Notes: generated by a model not told the origin, from the letters alone. A stretch of DNA of 64,000 nucleotides from Vibrio ostreicida (GCF_013074385.2 NZ_JABEYA020000004.1:174000-237999); one strand, 5' to 3'; shown: positions 48,720 through 60,438, numbered from the stretch's first letter. Translations and numbers: made by a program.

Positions 48720-49562
48720 TCAGAGGCTGAATAAGTGTTTGGCGTGGAATGCTAGGTGGTCATCAATGAAGCTAGAAATAAAGTAGTAGCTGTGGTCATA
48801 CCCAGTTTGCATTCGAAATTCAACAGGTGAGCCGGTGTCTTTAGCGGCAGCAATCAGCGTATCAGGCTTTAACTGTTCATTTAAAAAACTATCGGCATTG
48901 CCTTGGTCGATCAAGATAGGCAGCGGTGATGGTGCTTGTTTTAGCAATTCGCAGCTGTCGTATTCTTTCCACGTTTCAAAATCACTGCCCAGATAGGCTG
49001 TGAAGGCTTTTTGTCCCCAAGGGCACTGCATTGGATTGCAAATCGGGCTGAATGCCGATATCGATTTATACGCAGACACATTTTTGAGACCGATCGTCAT
49101 TGCCCCATGTCCGCCCATACTATGACCCGAAATCGATTTAATCTCTGACACTGGGAAATTTGCTTCGATGAGTGCGGGCAGCTCGTGAGTAATATAATCG
49201 TACATATGGTAATGACCAGACCATGGCGCTTGGGTCGCGTTGAGATAAAATCCGGCGCCTTGGCCGAGATCATAGCCCTCATCATCGGGGATATGATCAC
49301 CTCTTGGGCTGGTATCGGGAACAATGATCGCGATGCCCAACTGAGCTGCTTTGTTCAATGCCCCGGCTTTTTGCATAAAATTTTCGTCGGTGCACGTTAA
49401 CCCTGATAGCCAGTAGAGCGCAGGCACTGGCTGTTCACGGGTCGCGTTTGGCGGGAGAAAAAGGGCAAAACGCATAGTGCAGTTGAGTGTGGAAGAGTCG
49501 TGAGTGTATTGCTTATGCCAACCCCCCGCGACCTTGTTTTGGCTGATATTCGATAACGTCAT
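48720..49562 (-). CDS. fghA: S-formylglutathione hydrolase
   Basis: A 280-residue alpha/beta hydrolase that cleaves S-formylglutathione to formate and glutathione, the second step of formaldehyde detoxification. The nucleophile Ser lies in SGHSMGGHGA; LYWLSGLTCTDENF and YDLGQGAGFYLNAT are family hallmarks, and GYDHSYYF carries the catalytic His. The start at 49562 fits the family length. It lies 69 bases downstream of the class III ADH gene on the same strand. Confidence 0.94.
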   Translation of the reverse strand: MTLSNISQNKVAGGWHKQYTHDSSTLNCTMRFALFLPPNATREQPVPALYWLSGLTCTDENFMQKAGALNKAAQLGIAIIVPDTSPRGDHIPDDEGYDLGQGAGFYLNATQAPWSGHYHMYDYITHELPALIEANFPVSEIKSISGHSMGGHGAMTIGLKNVSAYKSISAFSPICNPMQCPWGQKAFTAYLGSDFETWKEYDSCELLKQAPSPLPILIDQGNADSFLNEQLKPDTLIAAAKDTGSPVEFRMQTGYDHSYYFISSFIDDHLAFHAKHLFSL

Positions 49563-49631
49563 TGTGATTCTCTTAGGTAAAATCGCCACACTATGACTTT
49601 GTGGCGATGTTCTAACGGCAAAAGGGAGGCG

Positions 49632-50870
<1,239 letters not shown>

Positions 50871-50973
50871 TTACGCCTCTCGGCGTGTATGATAATCCCC
50901 AAAAATAGAAAATCATTTTTACATATATGTAATAATGTTAGACTCACCCCATGGCGATAAGCGGGGGATAAGT

Positions 50974-51843
50974 ATGGCCAATTGGGATGGGGTAAGTGAA
51001 TTTGTCGCAGTGGTTGAAACCCATTCTTTTACTGCCGCGGCGAGAAAGCTTAATACTTCGGTGGCCCAAATCAGTCGCCGCGTATCGGCTTTAGAAGAAC
51101 GAATGGCGGTCAAGTTGCTCAATCGCACCACGCGTAAAGTATCCGTCACGGAAGTGGGGCAGGTTTATTACCAGCAGTGTAAGCATTTAGTTGAAGGCTT
51201 GGCGTTGGCGGAATTAGCGGTAACTGACATGCAATCTTCGCCAAGGGGACGGCTGAAAATCACGGCGCCAGTTACCTATGGGGAAACCCACTTAGCGCCT
51301 TTACTCCACCAATTTCTCGAGCGTTACCCGCAGGTTGATTTAGAGTTGAACCTCACCAACCAGAAGATAGATATTATTGATATGGGTATCGATGTGGCCA
51401 TTCGTCTCGGTCGACTCGACGATTCCAGTTTAGTGGCGAAACGGTTATCAGAAAGACAGCTTTATGTGTGCGGAAGCCCTGACTATCTCGCGCGCTATGG
51501 CGAACCTCATACTCTGTCAGAGTTAGCTCATCATCAGTGTTTAGTTGGCTCTGTTGATTACTGGCGTTTTGATGAGAACCATCGTGAAATCTCTTTGAGA
51601 GTGAACGGACGAATTCATTGCAATTCAGGCTCTGCCTTGCTTGATGCGGCGAAACGAGGCCTTGGCTTGGTCCAGCTTCCAGATTATTACGTTAAGCAAG
51701 GCTTGAATTCTGGGCAACTGGTGGAAGTATTGTGCGATTACAGAGCCAGAAGAGAGGGTATTTGGGCACTGTATCCCCAGAATCGCCATTTATCGCCTAA
51801 AGTCCGATTGTTGATCGAATTTTTGGCAGAGCACCTAGGATGA
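50974..51843 (+). CDS. LysR-family regulator, probable control of the formaldehyde genes
   Basis: A 289-residue regulator. The helix-turn-helix lies in VETHSFTAAARKLNTSVAQISRRVSALEERM (about 13-43), with LLNRTTRKVSVTEVG after it, followed by the co-inducer domain (LKITAPVTYGETHLAPLLHQFLERYP). GGGGGA precedes ATG 50974. It is divergent from frmA with about 190 bases between, the usual place for a LysR activator of that operon (inference). Its end overlaps the convergent MFS gene by nine bases. Confidence 0.9.
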   Translation: MANWDGVSEFVAVVETHSFTAAARKLNTSVAQISRRVSALEERMAVKLLNRTTRKVSVTEVGQVYYQQCKHLVEGLALAELAVTDMQSSPRGRLKITAPVTYGETHLAPLLHQFLERYPQVDLELNLTNQKIDIIDMGIDVAIRLGRLDDSSLVAKRLSERQLYVCGSPDYLARYGEPHTLSELAHHQCLVGSVDYWRFDENHREISLRVNGRIHCNSGSALLDAAKRGLGLVQLPDYYVKQGLNSGQLVEVLCDYRARREGIWALYPQNRHLSPKVRLLIEFLAEHLG

Positions 51844-53661
51844 ATTTGAATCACATTCCGTGTCTTGAATCGACTGTTCAAAGATCTCAGTGATCTCTTC
51901 CACTTGTTCTGGAGCGGTTTCTGACACCGCATTGAGCCATTCTTCCGCTGATTCGGATAAATCATAGTCTTCTCTATCGGCGGGTCTTAGATTTGTACTG
52001 TTTTCAACCAAATTGGCGACCAACTCCTGACTGAATTCGACCAATTTGTCGGGATCATTCTCGACCAGAGTCTCGACCACTTTGGCTGGCGCACAGTCCA
52101 TGGATTCGGATATAACGGCGAGAATTGACATGGCATTTTCAGGTTCCTTGTCCACCAGCCATTCGACCAGTTCTTCTATTTGATTATCGTCTGATTCTGC
52201 AAGCCGTCGGGCAATATCGATGGAAAGATCCGAGTTAGTCAATGTCAGTGCGCGGAAAAGCACAACAGTATCAATATTGTCAAGTTGTGCAGCTCGCTCT
52301 GCAATGGACACCGCCCACTGTGGTTGTTTTGTTGCCAACTGACGAATGAACTTTATCGCGTTGGCAGGCTGAGAAGTCGCCAGCGCTTCCACTTGGCCGA
52401 GCACTTCTTCGACATACGGAGAGTTTTCTTGATATTCGGTACGTGGATCCAGCTCGCCGTTTATGGTTGCTGGTGTGTGCATAACAAAGTTTTCCTGCTC
52501 TTCGACTGACAAAGCGTCTCTGACGGACATCCTGTAAATGGTAAAGACGACTAAACTCAAGCTCGTCAACATGAGGAAAATAAACACAGCGCTATTGTCA
52601 TAATGTTCCATGAGGACTGACGCGGTGTAAGGGCCGGCGATCGAACCGATGGCGTAGAGGCACAGCAAGCCAGAAAGGACGGGGACAAGTTGACCTTTGA
52701 CCGAGCGGTCAAAGGTTTCTGAAATACTTAAAGGGTAAAGACAAGCAATTAATCCGAGGGCGATCGCAACCAAAACCAATGGCATGGCGGCCATGGCCCA
52801 CTCAATCGACACAGGCAATAAAAAGCTGACAACAGCGATGAAAAAACTGGTACCCAGAATGATTTTACGCCGTTCAAACCTATCGGATAAATAGCCTACC
52901 GGCCATTGAAGCAGAATGCCGCCCGTGGTGGCCGCGCCCATGAACAGAGAAAGCTGTAAACCGGTCATTCCTATGCCGGCTGCGTAAACAGGCATCATAT
53001 TAGCGACGGTAGAGTAGAGGATCCCACATACCAGACAAGTGGCAAAACCCAGCGGGGATAAGCCATAGAGTGAACTCAACGAGATCGAGTCCGTGTGTTC
53101 GATCTGAGGTTCAAACTGTGACAAAAAGACGACGGGCGTCACAGAGATACTGAACAAAACCCCACACAATATAAAAAGCAATGTTTCGCCAGGTGGTGCC
53201 AGAACGAGGCCAAACTGGCCAAGAGTAATGGCGCTCAGAATCACAATCTGGTTTATGGCTAAAATTTTTCCGCGGTTGGACTCGCTTGACACACTGCTGT
53301 ACCAAGTATCTAGCGTGGTGGTGGCACACGCGATGCAGAACCCCATAATGGTGCGCATCAGTGTCCAAAGCCAAACCTCAGAACTGAGCCCCATGATCAG
53401 AATGGCACTGGCGGCCAGACTGCCGCACATGGCAAACGTCCTGACCAGACCAATATTGCGCAGAATGCGTTTACCAGCAATGGCACCAACAAGAAACCCG
53501 ACCGAATACATCGATAGGATAAACCCGATCAATTGGACGCTGACGTTCGCTTGGGCGAGGGATACGGGTAACAGAATACCGCTAAGGCCATGACTTATCA
53601 TCAGCAGAAACGAGCTGATAAATAGAAGTGTGAGGGGTCTGAGCGTCGCTGCTACTGTCAT
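51835..53661 (-). CDS. MFS transporter with long helical C-terminal cytosolic tail
   Basis: A 608-residue protein. The first 400 residues form a 12-helix major facilitator with motif A-like GYLSDRFERRKII between TM8 and TM9 and RTIMGFCIACATTTLDTW near TM4. Normal MFS proteins end about there. The remaining 200 residues are acidic and helical, with regularly repeated segments (PANAIKFIRQLATKQPQWAV; DLSIDIARRLAESDDNQIEELVEWLV; APAKVVETLVENDPDKLVEF) that resemble HEAT-like repeats. The tail may bind a partner or regulate transport. Substrate unknown. Confidence 0.87.
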   Translation of the reverse strand: MTVAATLRPLTLLFISSFLLMISHGLSGILLPVSLAQANVSVQLIGFILSMYSVGFLVGAIAGKRILRNIGLVRTFAMCGSLAASAILIMGLSSEVWLWTLMRTIMGFCIACATTTLDTWYSSVSSESNRGKILAINQIVILSAITLGQFGLVLAPPGETLLFILCGVLFSISVTPVVFLSQFEPQIEHTDSISLSSLYGLSPLGFATCLVCGILYSTVANMMPVYAAGIGMTGLQLSLFMGAATTGGILLQWPVGYLSDRFERRKIILGTSFFIAVVSFLLPVSIEWAMAAMPLVLVAIALGLIACLYPLSISETFDRSVKGQLVPVLSGLLCLYAIGSIAGPYTASVLMEHYDNSAVFIFLMLTSLSLVVFTIYRMSVRDALSVEEQENFVMHTPATINGELDPRTEYQENSPYVEEVLGQVEALATSQPANAIKFIRQLATKQPQWAVSIAERAAQLDNIDTVVLFRALTLTNSDLSIDIARRLAESDDNQIEELVEWLVDKEPENAMSILAVISESMDCAPAKVVETLVENDPDKLVEFSQELVANLVENSTNLRPADREDYDLSESAEEWLNAVSETAPEQVEEITEIFEQSIQDTECDSNSS

Positions 53662-53965
53662 ACTAATTGATTTAAAAGCAAAAAAGGGGCATTGACAAGA
53701 AAAATGCTGATCACTTGTGATGTCTGTTAACCGATCGGCTTGGATGTCACCTTGTTGTGCGAGTGTGTCCCTGAGTGAGGGAGTGTGATTTTGGATGCTC
53801 CAGAGCTATGGAAACTAACCAAATTAATGTATGGGTTGTATTTCTTTTATCATCCAATGATTTTAGAGTTGAACATTGACATTGGTTTTTCTCACGACTG
53901 ACAAAAGGGTAGTGCGGGTTGTTTATGTTATGTTCCGATTTTCCCAATCAACAGAAAAGGTAAAG
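53662..53965. other. Divergent promoter region between MFS and DUF481 genes
   Basis: About 300 bases carrying two divergent promoters by position. No distinctive operator, riboswitch or small gene seen. AAAAGG just upstream of ATG 53966 is the ribosome site for the DUF481 gene. Confidence 0.45.
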
Positions 53966-55078
53966 ATGAAACACTCACTGACGATTTTTTGTATTGTTGC
54001 TTTTTCGCTACCATCCGGCACGGTGTTGGCAAAAGAAAAAGCCGATCCACTCAAGAGCCAGACCGTGATCATTGGTGATAAGGATGATTGGGTACAGCTT
54101 AAATCTGGAGAAGTACTTAAAGGCGAGTTAAATGGCACGGTCAAGAAGGAATCTAACTCCTATGATCAAGAAATTGAGTTTGATAGTGATGATTTGGGCG
54201 ATCAAGAAATTGAGCTAGAGGATATTTCTCTGCTTGAGACCGCAGGCTTTTTCACCATCAGAACCGCAAACGGCGATATTCATGACGGTTACCTATCGAT
54301 TCGGGACAACCAACTTTATATGACAAAAAATGGTCTGGAAACGTCATTTCCTATCCATGATGTGGTATCGATTTATCGGGGAACAGAAAAAGACTCAGAT
54401 TATTGGACTACAGAACTGTTTGTTGGTCTGGATATCAGTAAAGGCAACACTGAGGAATTTTCTCTACTAGGAGAAATCGAAGGGGAACGAAATACGGTGG
54501 ACTCTCGCAGTAAGCTGTATGCTCGTCATGAGGTCTCCGAGTCCAACAGTGAAAAAACCGCTGAGAAAACTCAGGTAAGTGGGTCATACGATATTTATCT
54601 AAATAACCGACTTTTTTTCAGGCCAGTCAATTTGATGGTATTAAGTGATGAATTCCAGAATCTGGATTATCAAGTCAATGCGGCAATGCAGATCGGTTAT
54701 TTCTTTATCGCTAACGCGGATGCTGAGTGGGATGTGTCGGTGGGTCCGGGTTTACAGTACAACAACTATACCACGGTGGAGCAAGGGGAAGAAACGCATA
54801 CTAGCAGTACCACCTTGGCGCTTGAATCGAATTTTGAATATGAACTGACTAAAGATATTGATTTCAGCCATACCTATACTCTCAACTGGGCCAGTGATAA
54901 TGCTGGTGGTATGCGCCACGAAAATGATCTTGGTTTCGATATTGATTTAGTCACGGATTTAGATTTGAGTATCAAAGCGATTTGGGAGCATGTGTCACAA
55001 ACCAAAGCCGCCTCAAATGGGATTACCCCCGAGAAAGACGACTATAAACTGCACTTTGGCTTGAGTTACGAGATTTAG
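53966..55078 (+). CDS. DUF481-family outer-membrane protein (YdiY-like)
   Basis: A 370-residue exported protein. The signal is MKHSLTIFCIVAFSLPSGTVLA. An N-terminal globular part (residues 30-160) has DDWVQLKSGEVLKGELNG and GDIHDGYLSIRDNQLYM, and the C-terminal 200 residues form a beta-barrel-like DUF481 region (ELFVGLDISKGNTEEFSLLGEIEGE, ending GLSYEI). ATG 53966 gives the signal peptide and is preferred to the longer frame. Function unknown; acid-inducible relatives exist in E. coli. Confidence 0.82.
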   Translation: MKHSLTIFCIVAFSLPSGTVLAKEKADPLKSQTVIIGDKDDWVQLKSGEVLKGELNGTVKKESNSYDQEIEFDSDDLGDQEIELEDISLLETAGFFTIRTANGDIHDGYLSIRDNQLYMTKNGLETSFPIHDVVSIYRGTEKDSDYWTTELFVGLDISKGNTEEFSLLGEIEGERNTVDSRSKLYARHEVSESNSEKTAEKTQVSGSYDIYLNNRLFFRPVNLMVLSDEFQNLDYQVNAAMQIGYFFIANADAEWDVSVGPGLQYNNYTTVEQGEETHTSSTTLALESNFEYELTKDIDFSHTYTLNWASDNAGGMRHENDLGFDIDLVTDLDLSIKAIWEHVSQTKAASNGITPEKDDYKLHFGLSYEI

Positions 55079-55109
55079 TGGCCCATGACATTAGGTGAGC
55101 CTTTGTAGT

Positions 55110-55880
55110 TTAGAGGCTCTCAAGCGCATCTTGCTTTTTTAATACCTTGTGTCCGTCTTCCGCAACGCCTTGCTTCCAGTAGCTGCTGATGTAGATATGG
55201 TGACGCTCGACGTCTTTTTCATTTCGAAAGTACTGGCGTAGCTGACGCATCGAATCAAATTCACATGCACACCATACTGATACTTCTCCCGCACGCCATG
55301 TTTGCTCACGTACAACATCAGGTAAGGACTGATGCATATCCAACCAAACCACTTTGACGTCTTCAGGCGGATCCAATGGCTGAATATCGGCAAGATCAGT
55401 GACCTGAATGACGATGTAACCTTGTGCATCTTTTGGTAAGTGTCGAATATGAGCACTCAATGCAGGCATGGCCGTCATGTCAGCGACCATAAAAAACCAA
55501 TCAGCTTGAGTATTCAGAGTTGAAATCGCGCCGGGACCTGACAGGGCGATCTGGTCACCAACCTTAGCATTCATGGCCCAACGTGCGGCAAAACCACATT
55601 GCCGATCGTGCGTTAGGTGGCGGACAAAGTCGACTTCGATAGCACGGGACTCATGATCGAACCGACGGATTGTGTAAGTTCGCATCGTTGGCCGCGGTTG
55701 ACCTTCAATCGATTCTTGTAACGGATGACCTTGTTGATCAAACAGAAGCTTGATGTAGCCCCCTTCGCAATCATGAGGAAATTCTGCTAATCCGTCCCCA
55801 CTCAGCGTAATACGCTGCATGTTGGGCGTAATGGTTTGTGTGGATTGAACCGTGACTGTCTTGGGTGATGGTTTATTCAT
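55110..55880 (-). CDS. Siderophore-interacting protein / ferric-siderophore reductase (ViuB-like)
   Basis: A 256-residue flavoprotein of the SIP family. RTYTIRRFD binds FAD; GFAARWAMNAKVGDQIALSGPG and ADMTAMPALSAHI follow; SVWCACEFDSMRQLRQYF is the family C-terminal motif. It reduces Fe3+ in siderophores after uptake. A Fur-like site 11 bases upstream supports iron regulation. No siderophore biosynthesis or uptake genes are in the window. Confidence 0.9.
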   Translation of the reverse strand: MNKPSPKTVTVQSTQTITPNMQRITLSGDGLAEFPHDCEGGYIKLLFDQQGHPLQESIEGQPRPTMRTYTIRRFDHESRAIEVDFVRHLTHDRQCGFAARWAMNAKVGDQIALSGPGAISTLNTQADWFFMVADMTAMPALSAHIRHLPKDAQGYIVIQVTDLADIQPLDPPEDVKVVWLDMHQSLPDVVREQTWRAGEVSVWCACEFDSMRQLRQYFRNEKDVERHHIYISSYWKQGVAEDGHKVLKKQDALESL

Positions 55881-55890
55881 AGCTCTACTC

Positions 55891-55903
55891 GATAATTATT
55901 CTC
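55891..55903 (-). promoter_or_regulatory. Fur-like site upstream of the siderophore reductase
   Basis: On the minus strand GAGAAT-A-ATTATC, 11 of 12 bases of the GATAAT-N-ATTATC Fur core, ending 11 bases before the start codon. The position overlaps the ribosome-binding area, so the call is moderate. Confidence 0.5.
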
Positions 55904-55974
55904 TTTCGCATTTAGAATAACAGCAGTTAATCGCCCAAGATAGTCTCTTTGATCATCTTTACATTGGTGCTGGT

Positions 55975-56556
55975 TTACAGCATAGGGAGGGTTGAGGCAA
56001 TCAGGAGTGCGGCCATCACAAGGTTGAAGCTTCGGGTTCGGACGTCGCTGGTTAGCCAGCGTTGTAATTCGCGGCCCACAAGGATCCAAGCACTCCCTGA
56101 GGGAAAATTGACCAAAAGAAAGATGGTTGCGATAAGGACAAGATCGCCCCAGCCGCCTTGGCTGTATAGTGTTACTGCGCTTATCGCCATCGACCAGCCT
56201 TTTGGATTGACCCACTGAAAGCTGGCAGCGCCAAGAAACGTCATTGGTTTAAAGTCTGGGCATTCGTTGGCTTTACCACTACAAGCAATTTTGATCGCGA
56301 GATAAAACAAATAAGCGAGGCTGGCGGCTTTGAGAAATTGATGTGCGCTTGGGTAGGTTTGAAAAATTCCGTTTAATCCAGCACCGACGAGTAAAAGCAT
56401 AAATGCAAAACCAAATGCGACCCCAGACATATGGGGTAAAGTGCGTTTATAGCCGACATTTGCCCCCGATGTCATTAACATCAGGTTGTTGGGCCCGGGA
56501 GTAAAGGTCGAGACAAAGGCAAATAAAACGAGGGTAGTGAGGTGTTCAAATTCCAT
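55975..56556 (-). CDS. LysE/RhtB-family amino-acid exporter
   Basis: A 193-residue exporter with five or six helices. FTPGPNNLMLMTSGANVGYKRTLPHMSGVAFG is the family signature near the N-terminus. NPKGWSMAISAV is the second conserved block. Likely exports a basic or neutral amino acid. It is divergent from an Lrp-family gene with about 150 bases between, a usual arrangement for regulator and exporter. Confidence 0.9.
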   Translation of the reverse strand: MEFEHLTTLVLFAFVSTFTPGPNNLMLMTSGANVGYKRTLPHMSGVAFGFAFMLLLVGAGLNGIFQTYPSAHQFLKAASLAYLFYLAIKIACSGKANECPDFKPMTFLGAASFQWVNPKGWSMAISAVTLYSQGGWGDLVLIATIFLLVNFPSGSAWILVGRELQRWLTSDVRTRSFNLVMAALLIASTLPML

Positions 56557-56709
56557 GGTGGGCTTCCTATATACTGGTTTGTCGGTTGGCCTGATGACCT
56601 TTATTGAGGGTTGAGTCGCTAATCAAGAGAGTCTATGGTAAGTGGGAAATGACGCAATTTTGTGGTTTTATTCGAACAAACCACCATTTATTAACAATTA
56701 GGCGGTGCT

Positions 56710-57150
56710 ATGGATAAGTTTGACGAAAGAATATTGCTTGAGCTCAAAAGTGACGGGAAAATGGCCAATGTGGAACTTGCAGAGAGGATCGGTTTATCCG
56801 CGTCGGCGACATTACGGCGGGTACAAGAACTTGAACGGCGGGGAATGATTAAAGGCTACCGAGCCGTTCTGGATCGCACCCAGATGGGGGTAGGTTTTAT
56901 CGCTTATGTGTCGGTTGGGTTGGTGAGTCATCGTCGGCAAGCCCAGCTCGAATTTGAACAGCACGTTAGGTTTGTTGATCAAGTGGTTGAATGCCACAAT
57001 ATCACTGGCGCAAACGAGTATCTGTTGCGGGTCGAGACTAAAGATCTAACCAGTTATAAACAATTTCATGCTGATGTGTTAGGTGAGTGTGCTCAGGTTA
57101 ATGCGATTACCACTATGGTGGTGATGGACTCCCCTAAAGATCAAAGATAA
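56710..57150 (+). CDS. Lrp/AsnC-family regulator
   Basis: A 146-residue regulator. The helix-turn-helix NVELAERIGLSASATLRRVQELERRGMIKGY lies at about 19-49, followed by the RAM ligand-binding domain with ITGANEYLLRVETKDLTSYKQF. It probably controls the divergent LysE exporter in response to an amino acid (inference from layout). Confidence 0.92.
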   Translation: MDKFDERILLELKSDGKMANVELAERIGLSASATLRRVQELERRGMIKGYRAVLDRTQMGVGFIAYVSVGLVSHRRQAQLEFEQHVRFVDQVVECHNITGANEYLLRVETKDLTSYKQFHADVLGECAQVNAITTMVVMDSPKDQR

Positions 57151-57369
57151 TTAAAGATACACAGGATTTTTGGATGTTGGATAGAATGGTTGCCTATATT
57201 CAGCCATCTACCCTCCAAAATGGGTGTTTGACGAATTTCCAATGAGCAGTCCTTCCCTTGTAAATAAACATAAATTAACTATAAATTCGTCCAAATTTTT
57301 TATTATTACAATAATTTCATCTATACAGAGTTAATATTATTTTTTTATCCCTCACAAGAGATCAAATCC

Positions 57370-58998
57370 GTGGCCCAGTTCTTAAATAACGTGTCTATTC
57401 GTACTCAGGTTCTCACCCCTGTCATATTGGCAGCGATTTTATTATTGCTCTCTTTTTGGGTGACCAATGGCAATTTGTCCAATGTGCAGAAAAACTCAGT
57501 AGTTAATACCGAATCTTTGGTTTTCTATAAAGATACCTTATCCAAAATTGACGATGAGGTGTACCCATTGCGTATGATCGGTATTGAGGCTATCTATAAC
57601 CCGTCGCAACATCAAAACTATCAGGATCAAGTCGCAGAGAGGACGGCCCAAGTTGATAAGTATCTCACCATTATGATGGAGCGAAAAACGTTTGCCGATG
57701 AGATCGAGAAACTGCGTGACACGTTAGCGCGCTATTTGGCACTGTCAGATCAACTTGTCAGCGTCGCTAAGCAGCGTGAAAGTGGCACTATTGGCGAGCG
57801 ACAGTACCAGACTTTCATTATTCAGTTCCGTGATACTGGCGACGAAATGACACAATTACTCAACGAAATGTCAAAAAAAATTGTTCACTTTTCAGAGATA
57901 GTGATTGCAGAGAATCAGACCAACTATCAAGAAGTGCAACGCCTGGCAATCATCAAGGTATTATCCTTGTTGGTCGCTTCTCTATTTGCGGCATGGTGGT
58001 TGTCGGGCATTATTGTGAAGCCGATATTGACGCTGCGTACTGTTATGAGCGATGTCGCGCAGGGCGATCTTAATGTGTCTTTGGACATTAAGGGGCGTAA
58101 CGAAGTGTCGCAATTGAGTCAGGATGTCAACAAAACTGTCAACCAGTTGCATTCGACAGTCAAAGCGCTCACCCAGATAAGTGAAGAAGTGTCTCTCGCT
58201 TCCACACAATTGACTTCTGTCATGGACCAAACCGACAACAATGCGCAGTTAGAGTTGGCGGAGATTGAACATGTCGCGACCGCGATGGAGCAATTGACGA
58301 GTGCTTCTAACCATCTAAGTGGTAATGCTCAATTAGCGGATGCCACTGCTCGGCAAGCTGACCAATTGGCTCAGTCAGGGCTTAACGTGTTTCAACAAAG
58401 TCGCCAAGCGAATCAGCAGATGAGTGAGTCGATCAGCAGTGCCGCAGAAGTGATACTCATACTGAAAAAAGAGTCAGAGAACATTAATATTGTGGTGGAG
58501 GTGATAAGGAATGTTTCAGAGCAAACCAATTTATTGGCATTGAATGCCGCGATTGAAGCCGCGAGAGCCGGTGAACTTGGGCGAGGGTTTGCGGTGGTTG
58601 CAGATGAAGTTCGCATGTTGGCTAGACGTACTCAGGAATCGACCACTAAGATTCAAACCATCATGGAAGATGTCCAGCACCAATCTAATTTGGCAAACGA
58701 ACGCATGCAGATAAGCCTTGATCTGTTAGCCAGTAGCAATAATCACTCACACCAAGTCAGTGAGGCATTGATGGGGATTACGGAATCGGTGTCCGATATC
58801 AATGATACCAACCTTCAAGTCGCAACCGCGACTGAGCAGCAGTCTCAGGTAACTCAGAATATTAACGATAACATCGCGACGATGTCGGCGCTGGTTCACG
58901 AAAATGTAGAAGCCATTAGCCAAAGTGCGAGTGCCAGTACGACGTTGTCAAAACTGGTGGAAAAGCAGAAAATCAAACTGGATTTCTTTAAACTTTAA
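57370..58998 (+). CDS. Methyl-accepting chemotaxis protein
   Basis: A 542-residue transducer starting at GTG behind AAGAG. TM1 lies at about 13-33, a helical periplasmic domain at 34-190, TM2 at about 193-215, then HAMP ([22 protein letters not shown]) and the signalling domain with [31 protein letters not shown]. It lacks a CheR pentapeptide. It is monocistronic; the ligand is unknown. Confidence 0.92.
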   Translation: MAQFLNNVSIRTQVLTPVILAAILLLLSFWVTNGNLSNVQKNSVVNTESLVFYKDTLSKIDDEVYPLRMIGIEAIYNPSQHQNYQDQVAERTAQVDKYLTIMMERKTFADEIEKLRDTLARYLALSDQLVSVAKQRESGTIGERQYQTFIIQFRDTGDEMTQLLNEMSKKIVHFSEIVIAENQTNYQEVQRLAIIKVLSLLVASLFAAWWLSGIIVKPILTLRTVMSDVAQGDLNVSLDIKGRNEVSQLSQDVNKTVNQLHSTVKALTQISEEVSLASTQLTSVMDQTDNNAQLELAEIEHVATAMEQLTSASNHLSGNAQLADATARQADQLAQSGLNVFQQSRQANQQMSESISSAAEVILILKKESENINIVVEVIRNVSEQTNLLALNAAIEAARAGELGRGFAVVADEVRMLARRTQESTTKIQTIMEDVQHQSNLANERMQISLDLLASSNNHSHQVSEALMGITESVSDINDTNLQVATATEQQSQVTQNINDNIATMSALVHENVEAISQSASASTTLSKLVEKQKIKLDFFKL

Positions 58999-59244
58999 AC
59001 TTGTTGTCTATGCGCTTGATTTGCTTTCGAGTGAAAAAACGCCAACCTTGAATTATAATTATTAGATAAATAATTAATTATTTTTATATAAAATATTTAT
59101 TGTTTAATGAGTTGAATTTTAAATATTGGATGGGCATGCGCAGGTCAAGGTGACGAGCCTTCAATACTCAGAAAAAATATCATTTTTTCTTGACCGAGAA
59201 AAACATCGCTCTAGTATTGGCGGTTAATTTTGGCGGGGCGGTAA

Positions 59245-60438
59245 ATGAAGATGAAATATATATGGGTACTATTGTGGTCGCTATTTCTATCCGCTTGTGG
59301 GGGCGACGATGGTGATGGCGGTGGAGAAGCGGCTAAGCCGTCTAGCTCGTCCGCAACATTAATTTATCGTTCGTCAAATCAGGGACGCGCCCTCATCAAT
59401 GTGAATGGACTCAGAGAAACTCGATTAACGGTTGAGAACACCAGTTCGGATCGGTTGGACATCACGGCAGAAACGTCAGGTTTGGCGGTTGGGTTTTCGG
59501 TGAGTAACAATCAATGTCAGGGAGCGGAACTCGCCACGTCGGATACATGCCAAATTACAGTCCAATATCTAAGAGATGAAAACTCTCAGGGCAGTATCAC
59601 CGTCAGTGGTGTTGCTCAGAGTGATGGTCGTCGAACGGTTCTGGACTTGCCGGTCTTTGGTATTAAAGATCCCTTCGATGCGATTACCGATCAATACATC
59701 GGTCACATTAATACCAGCGATTTTTGTAACGCTATTGGCCTTTCTCTAATGGGTTGCGATTTATATAAGTTGGGTGAAGTGACGTCACCAGCTTCAGGTG
59801 CTTGGCACTCAGGGGCGAGCGCCTACACCTTTGCGTTTAACGGGCCATTGGTACAGACTTACTATCCTGATCCATTTCTTTTTATGACGCCTTTGGTTAC
59901 GCGGCGTTCCTGTGCTGCTGGAGAGTTTTATTATGTCGCCCAGTATGGCTCTACGACCTCAGGGGCAATTAATCCCAGCAACTCTCAAGATAATGTCTTT
60001 ATCAAATATCATCCACTGATGTCGGACGGCGAAACCAATGGAGTGACTGGGCACACGGTCAACTTTTCTGGTCGGCTAAATCTCACCACCAGTGAGAATA
60101 GCCAGTTCATGGACCACATTGTTCAGTCAGCGCATGACAGTATTTGGTCTGGGCCGAGTAACGTGCCAGAGTTGCAGCAATTGCTCAATACCAATACTAA
60201 CGCTTACGTTACCTCATCTTTTCAAAATACCAGTAGTGGCCAGACGGTATACGCCGTCAATAGCCTCCTCAATAGGGACTATCTGCGAGCTTTGCTTGTG
60301 TATTTGCAAAGCAACCCCAGCCCACATGAAATTGATAACTCTGTGGATGCCCCTGACCTGCAAGAGCCTGTTTTTCAGGACAGTGTGCGTCAGTACCGCC
60401 AAACGGTCGCTCAGCATTGCCTGACAGGGTTCAATTGA
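59245..60438 (+). CDS. Lipoprotein of unknown function
   Basis: A 397-residue protein with a lipobox LSAC at about 15-18 (MKMKYIWVLLWSLFLSAC), followed by a Gly/Asp-rich linker. A region at 40-135 (LTVENTSSDRLDIT; NNQCQGAELATSDTCQITVQY) resembles the beta-sandwich choice-of-anchor type domain. The C-terminal 260 residues have several Cys and no family I recognise. It stands upstream of thrS in the same direction with about 230 bases between, and probably has its own promoter. Confidence 0.75.
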   Translation: MKMKYIWVLLWSLFLSACGGDDGDGGGEAAKPSSSSATLIYRSSNQGRALINVNGLRETRLTVENTSSDRLDITAETSGLAVGFSVSNNQCQGAELATSDTCQITVQYLRDENSQGSITVSGVAQSDGRRTVLDLPVFGIKDPFDAITDQYIGHINTSDFCNAIGLSLMGCDLYKLGEVTSPASGAWHSGASAYTFAFNGPLVQTYYPDPFLFMTPLVTRRSCAAGEFYYVAQYGSTTSGAINPSNSQDNVFIKYHPLMSDGETNGVTGHTVNFSGRLNLTTSENSQFMDHIVQSAHDSIWSGPSNVPELQQLLNTNTNAYVTSSFQNTSSGQTVYAVNSLLNRDYLRALLVYLQSNPSPHEIDNSVDAPDLQEPVFQDSVRQYRQTVAQHCLTGFN

